Positions 25,221 through 33,150 of a stretch of 36,611 nucleotides of DNA are shown here, piece after piece. Each line of letters starts with the position of its first letter. Positions within the stretch are counted from its first letter, which is position 1. The notes under the pieces are model-generated. The model did no database searches. It saw only the letters and a program-made list of their open reading frames with translations, and was not told where the DNA came from. Both the position numbers and the translations under genes were made by a program. Origin of the DNA: Nitrosovibrio sp. Nv4 (GTDB lineage: Bacteria; Pseudomonadota; Alphaproteobacteria; Acetobacterales; Acetobacteraceae); NCBI GenBank assembly GCA_943330455.2, contig CALQHT020000025.1:1-36611 (forward strand). Reading direction: 5' to 3'.

Positions 25221-25922
25221 TCAGGCCGGAACGTCGACCAGGACCAGTTCGGCGGTTTCCACCGCGGTGATGGCCAGATCCGTCTCGCCGGCGATCGCCA
25301 CCCCGTCGCGGGTCCCGACCACGATCTGGTTCACCGAGACCGACCCTGTCGCCGGCACGAGGTAGAACGCGCGTCCCGGCTGCTGGGTCAGATGGATGGT
25401 CTGACCCGCCGGTAGCACTCCGGCCAGCACGGCGGCGTCGGCATGAAGCGGCAGGGCGCCGGCTTCGGTCTCTCCTGTCCGCCCGCTGGCGACGACCGAA
25501 AGGCGCCCCTCGGTCCGCGGAAAGCGCTCGGTGGCCCAGCCGGGTGCGACGCCGAGCCGGTCGGGCATGATCCAGATCTGGAAGAGCCGGGTGGGGCCGT
25601 CTTCGCGGTTGAGTTCGGCGTGGACGATGCCGGTGCCGGCATGCATGACCTGGATGTCGCCGGCCTCGGTGCGGCCTTCGTTCCCCAGATTGTCGCGGTG
25701 GGTGATGGCGCCCTGGCGGACATAGGTGACGATTTCCATGTCCTTGTGCGGGTGCGGGTCGAACCCGGTTCCCGGCGCGATCTCATCGTCGTTCCACACG
25801 CGCAGCCGCCCGAACCCCATGCGGTCCGCGTCGCGGTAGCCGCCGAAGCTGAAATGGTGGCGGGCGTTGAGCCAGTCATTGCGAAAGCCGCCGAGGCTGT
25901 TGAAGGGTCGCACCTGGATCAT
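25221..25922 (-). CDS. Pirin family protein (YhhW-like)
   Basis: A 233-residue bicupin. The N-terminal cupin shows the pirin metal site: PHPHKDMEIVTYV (two histidines near residues 57 and 59) and HAGTGIVHAE (histidine and glutamate near 101-103). Bacterial pirins such as YhhW have quercetin dioxygenase activity in vitro; the physiological role is often unclear. The ATG has a strong AGGAGGT site. It lies 87 bases after the TTC38-like gene on the same strand and may be co-transcribed with it. Confidence 0.92.
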   Translation of the reverse strand: MIQVRPFNSLGGFRNDWLNARHHFSFGGYRDADRMGFGRLRVWNDDEIAPGTGFDPHPHKDMEIVTYVRQGAITHRDNLGNEGRTEAGDIQVMHAGTGIVHAELNREDGPTRLFQIWIMPDRLGVAPGWATERFPRTEGRLSVVASGRTGETEAGALPLHADAAVLAGVLPAGQTIHLTQQPGRAFYLVPATGSVSVNQIVVGTRDGVAIAGETDLAITAVETAELVLVDVPA

Positions 25923-26009
25923 GGAGACCTCCTGTCGATCGATCGTTCGACCACGAACGATCTGACCGGGCAGGTGGGGGCGGGTGCGCCATCCGGCAAG
26001 AGGATTGCG

Positions 26010-27359
26010 TCAGGCTCCCAGCAGGTCGGCGCCCATTGCATAGCCGCGGCGGCGTTGAGGCGGCACCGGATGGCAGCCAGCCACGCGCTCCATCAGCAAG
26101 CGGGCGTCGTCCTGTAATCCGGCTTTCAGGGCGGAGTCCAGAAAGAGCTGTTCCAGCACGTCTTGCTGGGCGTGGCTGCCGCCCAGACGGTACATTTCGC
26201 CCAGGACCGGGCGCATCAGGGCGACCGCGCGCCCGTGCCGGCCGGTGCCATGGGCAAAGACGGCCTCGGTGACCGGCAGAGCGACGTCGCCGACCAGGTG
26301 GGCGATCAGCCCCGGGCCTTGGGCGAATTCGCGCATCGCCGCCACCATGCGGTGTGCCGCGCCTTCCCGCCCTGTCGCGGCTAGCGCCATCATCCAGTGC
26401 GGCAGGGTGAAAGCGGACAGGCAGTCGCCGATCCGCTCCTCGGCCTTGTCGGCGAGTTCTACCCAGCGGTCGCCGACCGGCACGCCATGGCGAGACAGGC
26501 GGAACAGCATCGAGGCGGCGTTCTGCACGTCGATATACATATCCGGCACGGCGACGGTCAGCGGCGCGGCCAGGTCGCGGAATCTTGTGTCGTACAGATC
26601 CAGCACCCGGTCCATGTCGCCGCGTTCCAGGTGGTACATGGCCAGATGCCACCATAGGTGGTGGCGCAAATTGTTGCCCTGCGCCCAATTGGTTTGCAGG
26701 CCTTCCACCCACGCAATGCCCTCGCTACGTCGGCCGGTCATTTCCAGCGTATGGGCGACGCCATGCGCGGCCCACAGATCGCCCGGATCGCGGCGGATCG
26801 CCTCTCGTCCGGCGTGTTCGGCCTCTGTGTAGTAGCCGTTTTCCTCATGCGCGAAGCAGCGGCAGCCCAGGATGGCATTGTAGCCGGGTTGTGCTTCGCT
26901 CCAGTGTCGTTCGACGGTTATAACCGATGCGAGCATTTCCTCCGGTCTACCCAACCAGAAGTTGACAAAATGTGCGAGCCGAAACGCCAGCAGGTCGTGT
27001 GGATGGTCGTGCAGGATTTGGTTCCAGACCTGCACGGCGCGATCGGGCTCGCCCGCCACCCAGGCGTCCAGCGCCGCCGCATGGGCGTGTTCGCGGGAGG
27101 TGCCGCGGGATACGCACCGCCAGGCGTCCTCCGCGGCCGCTCGGGCACGCGGCAGCATTGCCTGCTTGTAGGACAGCATGGCGAAGTAGCCCTTGAGGCA
27201 ATGGGCCATGCCCAGGTCGGGGTCGGCGGCCAAAGCGGCGGCCAGACGCTGGGGCGTGTCGATGTGATAGGTCAGATAGCCGTCGATCGCGTGATCGAAC
27301 AGCTTCACGGCGTCCGCCGACGCCGCGGTGACGTCCAGGCCGAGCTTGTCCTTGAACAT
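26010..27359 (-). CDS. TTC38-like tetratricopeptide repeat protein
   Basis: A 449-residue helical-repeat protein with no signal peptide. The whole length looks like the bacterial TTC38 (tetratricopeptide repeat protein 38) family. Recurrent features are FDHAIDGYLTYHIDTPQRLA near the start, AWVAGEPDRAVQVWNQIL, the central RRDPGDLWAAHGVAHTLEMT (about 185-205) and HHLWWHLAMYHLERGDMDRV. These proteins are abundant in Proteobacteria, but I know of no established biochemical role. Neighbours are an rlpA-like gene 94 bases upstream and a pirin gene downstream on the same strand. GAGAGGAT precedes the ATG. Confidence 0.75.
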   Translation of the reverse strand: MFKDKLGLDVTAASADAVKLFDHAIDGYLTYHIDTPQRLAAALAADPDLGMAHCLKGYFAMLSYKQAMLPRARAAAEDAWRCVSRGTSREHAHAAALDAWVAGEPDRAVQVWNQILHDHPHDLLAFRLAHFVNFWLGRPEEMLASVITVERHWSEAQPGYNAILGCRCFAHEENGYYTEAEHAGREAIRRDPGDLWAAHGVAHTLEMTGRRSEGIAWVEGLQTNWAQGNNLRHHLWWHLAMYHLERGDMDRVLDLYDTRFRDLAAPLTVAVPDMYIDVQNAASMLFRLSRHGVPVGDRWVELADKAEERIGDCLSAFTLPHWMMALAATGREGAAHRMVAAMREFAQGPGLIAHLVGDVALPVTEAVFAHGTGRHGRAVALMRPVLGEMYRLGGSHAQQDVLEQLFLDSALKAGLQDDARLLMERVAGCHPVPPQRRRGYAMGADLLGA

Positions 27360-27453
27360 TCGGTATCCTCTCGCTGACCGCCTGCCACTGACGGAGTGGC
27401 GCGGGCTCCCCGTGTCAGACCTGGGAGCGCCGCCGGTATTACGCCCCTACCTA

Positions 27454-27858
27454 CTACGCGGGCGTCAGCGAGACGTTGGCAACGCCCTGACGGATGATGC
27501 CCAGGCGTTCGGCGGCGCCGACCGACAGATCGACGACCCGGCGGTTGGAATACAGCCGATCGGTGATCACCACGATCACCGAGCGGCTTGTCCCGGTTAC
27601 GGTCACCCGCACTTTCGTGCCGAATGGCAGCCAGGGATGGGCGGCCGTCAGCGCCTTCTGGTCGAAGCGGGCGCCGCTGGCGGTGCGCTTGCCGTGATGC
27701 GCCCGTCCATAATAGGAAGCATATCCTGTTTCGCCCGACCAGTTGGGCGAATTGCGGGTACTGGGAGGAGCATTGTCCTCCGCATGGGCGCGACCGGGGT
27801 GCAATGCGAGCAGAACGCCCGCCGCTATCCCTGCCATCGCCAAGAACTGTCGGCTCAT
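27454..27858 (-). CDS. RlpA-like double-psi beta-barrel protein
   Basis: A 134-residue exported protein. A Sec signal peptide (cleavage near AHA, residue 26) is followed by an RlpA-type barrel: GYASYYGRAHHGKRTASG, FDQKALTAAHPWLPFGTKVR, VIVVITDR and the VVDLSVGAAERLGI strand. RlpA proteins cut naked glycan strands of peptidoglycan at the septum; the conserved histidine (in AAH) and aspartate (in TDR) of that fold are present. There is no SPOR domain, so targeting to the septum may differ, and there is no lipobox cysteine. The ATG giving MSRQFL was chosen because the signal peptide begins there; upstream codons of this frame lack family character. Confidence 0.88.
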   Translation of the reverse strand: MSRQFLAMAGIAAGVLLALHPGRAHAEDNAPPSTRNSPNWSGETGYASYYGRAHHGKRTASGARFDQKALTAAHPWLPFGTKVRVTVTGTSRSVIVVITDRLYSNRRVVDLSVGAAERLGIIRQGVANVSLTPA

Positions 27859-28148
27859 GATCCGACAGACAATCTGATTTTCACTAATATATCGTGAACC
27901 CCTGTTGGGCCGCAGATTCCGGACGCAATAACGCCCCCACAATGTGGTCGTAATGACCGACATTGTCTTATGGAAATCCACCAAACCGGTGAATTTGCGG
28001 CATTTTATCGTGCCGACGGTGCTATCTTCCCGTCCCATCAGGATTACAATGCTGTCTTTCGACTCGAGTGGCAACCCCGTGGCCACAGGAAATTGCTCAC
28101 AATTTTGAACCGATATAACAACAATCGGCCCAGGATAGCGCTATCACG
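27859..28148. promoter_or_regulatory. AT-richer divergent promoter region, rlpA-like versus TauE
   Basis: A 290-base divergent gap that is visibly richer in A and T than the flanking genes, especially 27860-27895 and 27950-28130. It should carry promoters for both genes, though no clean -35/-10 pair was identified. A plus-strand 60-codon frame (27970-28152) ends with an ATGA overlap on the permease start but lacks the codon bias of neighbouring genes. Confidence 0.4.
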
Positions 28149-28946
28149 ATGATCGCGACCACGATCTCTCAGTTGACGGCGGTGCTGGCATCCGTGATCG
28201 CATCGCCGGTGGCGATCGTGCTGTTCGGCGTGTTCGTGGCCTCCCTGCTGCGAGGCTTTACGGGCTTCGGTTTCGGGTTGGCGGCGGTGCCGCTGCTGAG
28301 CCTGGCGCTGCCCCCGGCGGAGGTGGTGCCCTTCGTCGTGGTGCTTCAGGTGATCGTCGGAGTGGGGGGGCTGCGGGCTGCCTGGCACCATTGCGACTGG
28401 CGATCCGTGGGCGGTCTGGCCCCCGGTTTGGTCATGGGAATCCCGCTCGGTCTGGTGGTGCTGACCCATCTGCCACCCAACCCGGTCCGCCTTGCCATCG
28501 GGCTGATCATCGCCGCCTCGGTCGTCCTTTTGGCCAAGGGCGCCCACTTGCCGCGGCGCCCGTCACGCGGCCTGACGGTCGCCACCGGGCTGCTGTCCGG
28601 CATCATCAGTGGCCTGGCATCGATGGGTGGCCCGCCGATTGTCGTGTACCTGCTGGCACTCGGTCACAACGCGGCCGTCGTGCGAGCCACATCCATCATA
28701 TTTTTCATGCTGTCGGGTATGGTGTCGGTGGTGCCGATGTCTTTCGCCGGCCTGATCGATCATGACGTGCTGGTCTGGGCGGCTTTGTCGGTGCCGGTGC
28801 TGTTTGGAGGCTCCTGGCTGGGCACTTGGGGCTTCCACCGAGCCAAGCCGCATCACCACCGGCTGACGGCCTTGATCGTGCTGTCGGTGCTGGCGGCGGT
28901 GCTGATCGCCCGGTCCCTGATCGCCCAGGTCGCGATCCTGGGCTAG
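28149..28946 (+). CDS. TauE/SafE (TSUP) family permease
   Basis: A 265-residue inner-membrane protein with about eight hydrophobic segments. The first half has the hallmark SLLRGFTGFGFGLAAVPLLS and the second the matching GLLSGIISGLASMGGPPIVVYL, the two-fold repeat of the TSUP family. Members move sulfite, sulfoacetate, thiosulfate or other organosulfur or organic anions. The substrate is unknown here, and no sulfur-metabolism gene is adjacent. AGGA lies about 13 bases upstream of the ATG. It is convergent with the cytochrome c gene. Confidence 0.9.
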   Translation: MIATTISQLTAVLASVIASPVAIVLFGVFVASLLRGFTGFGFGLAAVPLLSLALPPAEVVPFVVVLQVIVGVGGLRAAWHHCDWRSVGGLAPGLVMGIPLGLVVLTHLPPNPVRLAIGLIIAASVVLLAKGAHLPRRPSRGLTVATGLLSGIISGLASMGGPPIVVYLLALGHNAAVVRATSIIFFMLSGMVSVVPMSFAGLIDHDVLVWAALSVPVLFGGSWLGTWGFHRAKPHHHRLTALIVLSVLAAVLIARSLIAQVAILG

Positions 28947-29006
28947 GCAGGGTATTCCGGGGTCGTGTTTTTGGGATGCGCCGAGGGATGGCGACGCTTC
29001 GATCGG

Positions 29007-29375
29007 CTACTTCAGCGTCTCCAGATAGGCGATCAGGTCGGCTCGCTGCTGGGCATCCTTCTGGCCGACATAGGCCATGATCGTGCCGGGGATGACCGCC
29101 TTCGGATTGGTCAGATACGGGTCCAGCTGCGCCGTGTCCCAGGTGATCCCGCTGTCTCGGTTGGCGGCGGAGTAGCGGAAATTCGGCACCGTCCCGGCCT
29201 TGCGTCCGACGATTCCGAACAGGCTGGGGCCGATCATGTTCTTGCCTTGTACCACCGCGTGGCAGATGGCGCATTGGCGTTTGAAGACCGTCTCTCCGGC
29301 GGTGGCATCCTGGGCCTGAGCCGACATTGTGTTGAACGAGGTTATTGCGACGGCTATAATTAGGAAATATTTCAT
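29007..29375 (-). CDS. Soluble class I cytochrome c (c2-like)
   Basis: A 122-residue periplasmic electron carrier. A Sec signal peptide ends near SAQAQ (residues 18-22). The haem site is CAICH (C35, C38, H39), and M100 in PGTIMAYVG is the likely sixth ligand. The overall pattern (GPSLFGIVGRKAG, GITWD, LDPYLTNPKAVIPGT) is that of mitochondrial-type cytochrome c2. It would carry electrons between the bc1 complex and an oxidase or other acceptor. AGGA lies five bases upstream of the ATG. It is a second c-type cytochrome besides the membrane-anchored one at 2.8-3.4 kb. Confidence 0.92.
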   Translation of the reverse strand: MKYFLIIAVAITSFNTMSAQAQDATAGETVFKRQCAICHAVVQGKNMIGPSLFGIVGRKAGTVPNFRYSAANRDSGITWDTAQLDPYLTNPKAVIPGTIMAYVGQKDAQQRADLIAYLETLK

Positions 29376-29411
29376 ATCAATCCTACGACAAGTGGCGGGC
29401 GGTCAAAATCG

Positions 29412-29831
29412 TCAATCGGGGCTTCCAACCCCGCCGCGATGCTGTTTGGTGCGAGCCCGGTGCGCCTTGGCTTCCAGGCGGCGCTGGCGGGATCCCGCGG
29501 TGGGCTTGGTCGCGATGCGCCGGATCGGTGCCACGGCGGCGCGCTGGATGAGTTGTATCAAAGCCTCCATCGCTTCCGTCCGGTTGCGGTCCTGGGTGCG
29601 GTGGCGCTGGGCCGTGATCAGCAGGTCGCCTTCCAGGGTCAGGCGTTTCCCTGCCAGTTTCTCCAGGCGCGCGCGGACCGCGTGCGGGAGGTCGGTGCGG
29701 TTGAGGTCGAGGCGGAGCTGCACCGCGGTCGAGACCTTGTTGACGTTCTGCCCGCCGGGGCCGGAGGCGCGGATGAACGTCTCCTCGATCGCGCGCTCGT
29801 CTAGGGCGATGCTGGGCGTGATGCGGATCAT
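29412..29831 (-). CDS. arfB: Ribosome-rescue peptidyl-tRNA hydrolase ArfB
   Basis: A 139-residue release factor-like protein, the same size as Escherichia coli ArfB (YaeJ, 140). The catalytic GGQ sits in IRASGPGGQNVNKVSTAVQL. The C-terminal tail is long, basic and flexible (about residues 105-139, many Arg/Lys), which in ArfB enters the empty mRNA channel of a stalled ribosome. It releases nascent chains from non-stop ribosomes as a backup to trans-translation. The start matches family N-termini (MIRITPSIALDERAIEETFI). It lies 36 bases upstream of the cytochrome c gene on the same strand. Confidence 0.94.
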   Translation of the reverse strand: MIRITPSIALDERAIEETFIRASGPGGQNVNKVSTAVQLRLDLNRTDLPHAVRARLEKLAGKRLTLEGDLLITAQRHRTQDRNRTEAMEALIQLIQRAAVAPIRRIATKPTAGSRQRRLEAKAHRARTKQHRGGVGSPD

Positions 29832-30321
29832 GGACGGGGCAGGGGCCTTGGCGAGGGGGGGATGGTCGGGAGAGATAGTCTCGGGTGGGGCGGATCACAA
29901 CGGGTGGGTGGGTTCGGGTTGCTGTCTGGGTGTGGGGTTGGCCGGGGTGCCTCAGATCGGGGCGCTGAGCGCGATGGCTGCGTTGGACGGTGTCGTGGCC
30001 CCCATGTGTGGCAGGAGGAACCGCCACACGCGCCAATTCCGCACCGAGCCGCAACCGAGGGGATCTCCTGGCCCCCAACCCGACGACGACGGGTGGCACT
30101 CGGAATCACAAGCGATCAGATTGGCGGACATCGCCGTGTCCGAGATATTTGACCGTAAAATTTGGTTCCCATGAGCGGCGCCGATATTATCGCGCGGGCA
30201 AAGAAGGAGCAGATGCCTGTCGCCACTGGGTAAGCCACAACCCGACGTCTATTCGGGAACGATCGTTCTTCGGAGGGTTCTTGTCGCCGATCGATGCAGA
30301 TATGTATTAGACCAATAGAGG
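29832..30321. other. 490-base stretch without a recognised gene
   Basis: There is no convincing protein or RNA gene here. The left half is G-rich on the plus strand (29860-29960). The right half (30140-30310) is richer in A and T and contains a plus-strand 20-codon frame (30171-30233, MSGADIIARAKKEQMPVATG) without a clear ribosome-binding site. The arfB promoter on the minus strand should lie here. A degraded insertion or an unannotated small RNA cannot be excluded. Confidence 0.3.
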
Positions 30322-30924
30322 TCAACGCCCCAGATCGGTGTCACGGCGCTTCACAAGCCCCTGTATGGCGGCGCGGGTGGCCTCGTCCTGCGCGCTCAAT
30401 TTCGCCACCCGGGAAGGAAACCGTCCGGCCTTCTCGGCGAGTTCGAACACCTGTTCGGCGGACTGGATGCGCTGTTCAGCTTCAAGGATGCGGAGAAAAT
30501 CGAGCGTGCTGAGTTCGACAATGCGTGTGCGGTCGCGCACGACAACTCGCCTGAGAACCGCCGTTTCTTCGCACAGCAACACGCCACGCTCATCGCCTTG
30601 CAGGCGATCCGGCTCCTCGATGACCTCAACGGCGGCTTTCTCGCCCAGGTCAGGTTCGCGGAGATTGGGAATTGTCACGCGCGCCGCGTCAAAAACTTCA
30701 TATGCCTTGGTGGGCGCGATCTCAACGCGGGTGCGATGCGCCTTTACCCAATCGATGATGTCTTGCACCCCCAGGCGCGAGGCATCTCGCGTCGCCTCAT
30801 GCAGCACAGCGTCCGGAATCACAATATCAGCATCGACAAACAGCAGATAATCGAGTGAGTTCGCCACGGCGAGTGTAATCAGAGGCCCTGTGTCGACCAC
30901 GAAGATTTTAAGGCTGTGGGGCAT
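30322..30924 (-). CDS. PIN-domain toxin of a type II pair
   Basis: A 200-residue protein that begins LKIFVVDTGPLITLAVAN, the first strand of a PIN nuclease with D11 as first acidic ligand, followed by VIPDAVLHEATRD with E43. GDERGVLLCEETAVLRRVVV fits the later acidic region of the fold. The last 50 residues are a helical extension. PIN toxins cut RNA with a Mg-dependent acidic site. The ATG giving MPHSLKI lies 17 bases inside the upstream antitoxin gene, the usual overlap for such pairs; earlier in-frame starts would overlap it much more. It is longer than VapC (about 130-140), so it belongs to another PIN branch. Confidence 0.78.
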   Translation of the reverse strand: MPHSLKIFVVDTGPLITLAVANSLDYLLFVDADIVIPDAVLHEATRDASRLGVQDIIDWVKAHRTRVEIAPTKAYEVFDAARVTIPNLREPDLGEKAAVEVIEEPDRLQGDERGVLLCEETAVLRRVVVRDRTRIVELSTLDFLRILEAEQRIQSAEQVFELAEKAGRFPSRVAKLSAQDEATRAAIQGLVKRRDTDLGR

Positions 30925-31120
30925 GTTTCGGAAACATCCAGTCGCGGGCACGGGAAATCTGTTCTTCACGGCCAGTCGTCGGCACGCGCGGAAGGGGCAG
31001 GTGTTCTTTGCTGAGTTGTTGCAGAATTTCGCCGTAGGTCGCGCCACCAAGACGGCGGCGCAAATCAAGCGCGGTCATCTCGCCTCGTGAAAAGGCTTCG
31101 AGTGCCTCTTTCTGGGTCAT
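30908..31120 (-). CDS. Antitoxin partner of the PIN-domain toxin
   Basis: A 70-residue protein (MTQKEALEAFSRGEMTALDL followed by RRRLGGATYGEILQQL) with a helix-turn-helix-like N-terminal half and a C-terminal RARDWMFPK tail. Small proteins of this pattern are found directly upstream of PIN-domain genes in Proteobacteria and act as antitoxins. GAGAGGAG lies nine bases upstream of the ATG. Its end overlaps the toxin start by 17 bases. Antitoxin identity rests on context and size more than on a named domain. Confidence 0.7.
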   Translation of the reverse strand: MTQKEALEAFSRGEMTALDLRRRLGGATYGEILQQLSKEHLPLPRVPTTGREEQISRARDWMFPKHAPQP

Positions 31121-31497
31121 CGTCGGGGCTCCTCTCTAAACCGGCCTGATATCACAGATTTTGAGAAGGGGCGATTGAGCATGAATTTTTTGAGGCATTC
31201 GCGCCCTGTTTTGGCCGTATCGTATGACCAATTTTCCGCCCCTCACATACTCCCCGCCCGCATAACGGTCCGCGCCAGCTTGCCTATGGCCAGGTCAATC
31301 GGGCCGTCGCTACAGGGCCGCATATCCGGTCCGTAGTCCCCGATGGCCCAGCAAATCCGCGGTTCACCCAGCTCAACGCCACCAAAGTCGGGCTCGCCAT
31401 ACGGCGACGCCCAGGATCGATCGAGTTGTCCAAACAGGCAAACAATCAAACATCCAGCTTGGTGGTGCGAAACGGAAGTGATTATTCCCAAGCCCGC
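31121..31497. other. Gap with antitoxin promoter signals and a possible gene remnant
   Basis: Near the antitoxin start lie a perfect TGATATCA (31147-31154) and three TTGAG copies on the plus strand at 31161, 31175 and 31190 (14-15 base period), which look like an autoregulatory site. Further right, a minus-strand frame at 31243-31491 (82 codons, TTG start) encodes protein-like sequence such as FGGVELGEPRICWAIGDYGP. I cannot assign it; it has no good start codon or ribosome-binding site and may be a remnant of a lost gene. Confidence 0.35.
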
Positions 31498-32949
31498 CTA
31501 CACCCGCACCATCCGGTTCCACGCATCCAACGCCGCGATCTTGTAGGCCTCAGCCAGTGTCGGATAGTTAAACGTATTCTCAATGAAATAATCCAACGTG
31601 CCCTTCAGGTTCAGCACCGCCTGGCCGATATGCACCAACTCCGTTGCTCCTTCCCCAACGATGTGCACGCCAAGCAGCCGGCCGGTCTTGATGGAAAAGA
31701 TCATCTTCATCATGCCAGCGCTCAACCCCATGATATGCCCGCGCGACGTCTCCCGGAACCGCGCGATCCCGCATTCGTAAGGAATGCCGCGCCGGCGCAC
31801 CTCCTCCTCGGTCATACCCACCGTGGACATCTCGGGCACCGAGTAGATCCCGTATGGAAAGAATTCTGGCGCCGGCGGCAATGGCATGCCGAAAGCGTGG
31901 CAGGCGGCGATCCGCCCCTGCTCCATCGACGTGGACGCCAGGCTGGGGAACCCAATCGCATCGCCCGCCGAGTAGATATGCGGCACCGAAGTCTGGAACG
32001 TATGCGCATCGACACCGAGCCGCCCCCGGTGATCCGGCGTCAGCCCGCAAGACGCGATGTTGAGCACATCCGTCGCGCCAACCCGCCCGGTCGCATACAA
32101 TAACATGTCGGAGCGGATGCGCCGCCCGCTCTCCAGCACCGTCACCGGCCGGTCATTCTCGAACTCGATGGAAACAACCTTGGAGCCCAGGCGGATGGAC
32201 ATGCCGCGGTCGCGCAACTGGTGGGTGAAGTCCTCGATCAATTCGCGGTCGATGAAGTCGAGGAAGCTCTCGCGCGCATCGACCAAGGTCACGGCCACGT
32301 CCAAGGCACTGAAAATAGTCGCGTATTCTACCCCGATGACGCCGGCGCCAATGACTGTCAGGCTGCGAGGTGGGTGGTCGATTTCCACGATCTCATCGCT
32401 GTCCACGACGGTGCGGCCGTTGAACGGCACGTCGGCCGGCCGATGCGGGCGAGTGCCAACCGCGATCAGGATCTTCTCGCCGCGGAACACGCGCGGGCCT
32501 TCGCCGTCGGTCAGGACTTCGATATGGTGCGGGTCCAGGAAGCGGGCGAAGCCGATCGTGGTCTTCACCGCGTTGCGGGCAAACTGATGCTCCAGCACAT
32601 CGACCTCATGATCGAGCGTCATGTGCAGCCGCATCATTAAGTCCTTCGCATCAATATCCTTCTTCACCCGATACGCTCGGCCGTAAAACCCACGCTCCCG
32701 GTAACCGGTCAGGTTCAGCACGGTCTCGCGCAGGGTTTTGGAGGGGATGGTGCCGGTATGGACGGATACCCCGCCGACCCTGCGGCCTTTCTCGATCACC
32801 AGTACGGATTTGCCGAGCTTGCCGGCCTGGATGGCGGCGCGTCGGCCGGCGGGGCCGGAGCCGATGATGATGATGTCGTAGCAGGCCAGAACCTGATGGT
32901 CGCTGGCGACGAATTCGGGCAGGAGGCGAGGGAGCGGGCCGTCTTGCAT
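31498..32949 (-). CDS. sthA: Soluble pyridine nucleotide transhydrogenase
   Basis: A 483-residue flavoprotein of the disulfide-reductase fold that moves hydride between NADPH and NADH. The FAD motif IIIIGSGPAGRRAA follows a 25-residue N-terminal extension. The NAD(P) motif GAGVIGVEYA is in mid-protein, and the second FAD motif is HIYSAGDAIG. At the place of the redox cysteines it reads GGVSVHTGTIPSKTLRE: both cysteines are absent, which separates it from lipoamide dehydrogenase and mercuric reductase. The dimerisation domain ends with YPTLAEAYKIAALDA. The Si-specific transhydrogenase is normally 460-480 residues. Flanking genes are unrelated accessory genes. Confidence 0.9.
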   Translation of the reverse strand: MQDGPLPRLLPEFVASDHQVLACYDIIIIGSGPAGRRAAIQAGKLGKSVLVIEKGRRVGGVSVHTGTIPSKTLRETVLNLTGYRERGFYGRAYRVKKDIDAKDLMMRLHMTLDHEVDVLEHQFARNAVKTTIGFARFLDPHHIEVLTDGEGPRVFRGEKILIAVGTRPHRPADVPFNGRTVVDSDEIVEIDHPPRSLTVIGAGVIGVEYATIFSALDVAVTLVDARESFLDFIDRELIEDFTHQLRDRGMSIRLGSKVVSIEFENDRPVTVLESGRRIRSDMLLYATGRVGATDVLNIASCGLTPDHRGRLGVDAHTFQTSVPHIYSAGDAIGFPSLASTSMEQGRIAACHAFGMPLPPAPEFFPYGIYSVPEMSTVGMTEEEVRRRGIPYECGIARFRETSRGHIMGLSAGMMKMIFSIKTGRLLGVHIVGEGATELVHIGQAVLNLKGTLDYFIENTFNYPTLAEAYKIAALDAWNRMVRV

Positions 32950-33150
32950 GCGGATTGTGTCCGTTTTGGATGCTGCGCTGCATCATAGCCCGGCGAATGT
33001 TCCCAGGCAGTTAAATGTTGGCGTTGGAGGCGGATTTCTGGCACCCAACCTTGGCTGCCGACACGCAGGCGCAATAGCGCGGTCCGTCCAAGGCGGATAG
33101 CTCAAGTGTGGAACGCTCGTACAGGTGCGCGGTGCGTGAACACGATCACA

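Noticed and set aside
30181-30260. Cobalamin riboswitch-like stretch with GCCACTGGGTAAGCC
   Set aside because: The conserved B12 box and the upstream core elements are absent, and no B12-related gene follows.
31498-32949. Dihydrolipoamide dehydrogenase
   Set aside because: Both redox cysteines are missing (GGVSVHTGTIPSK), and the pattern fits soluble transhydrogenase.
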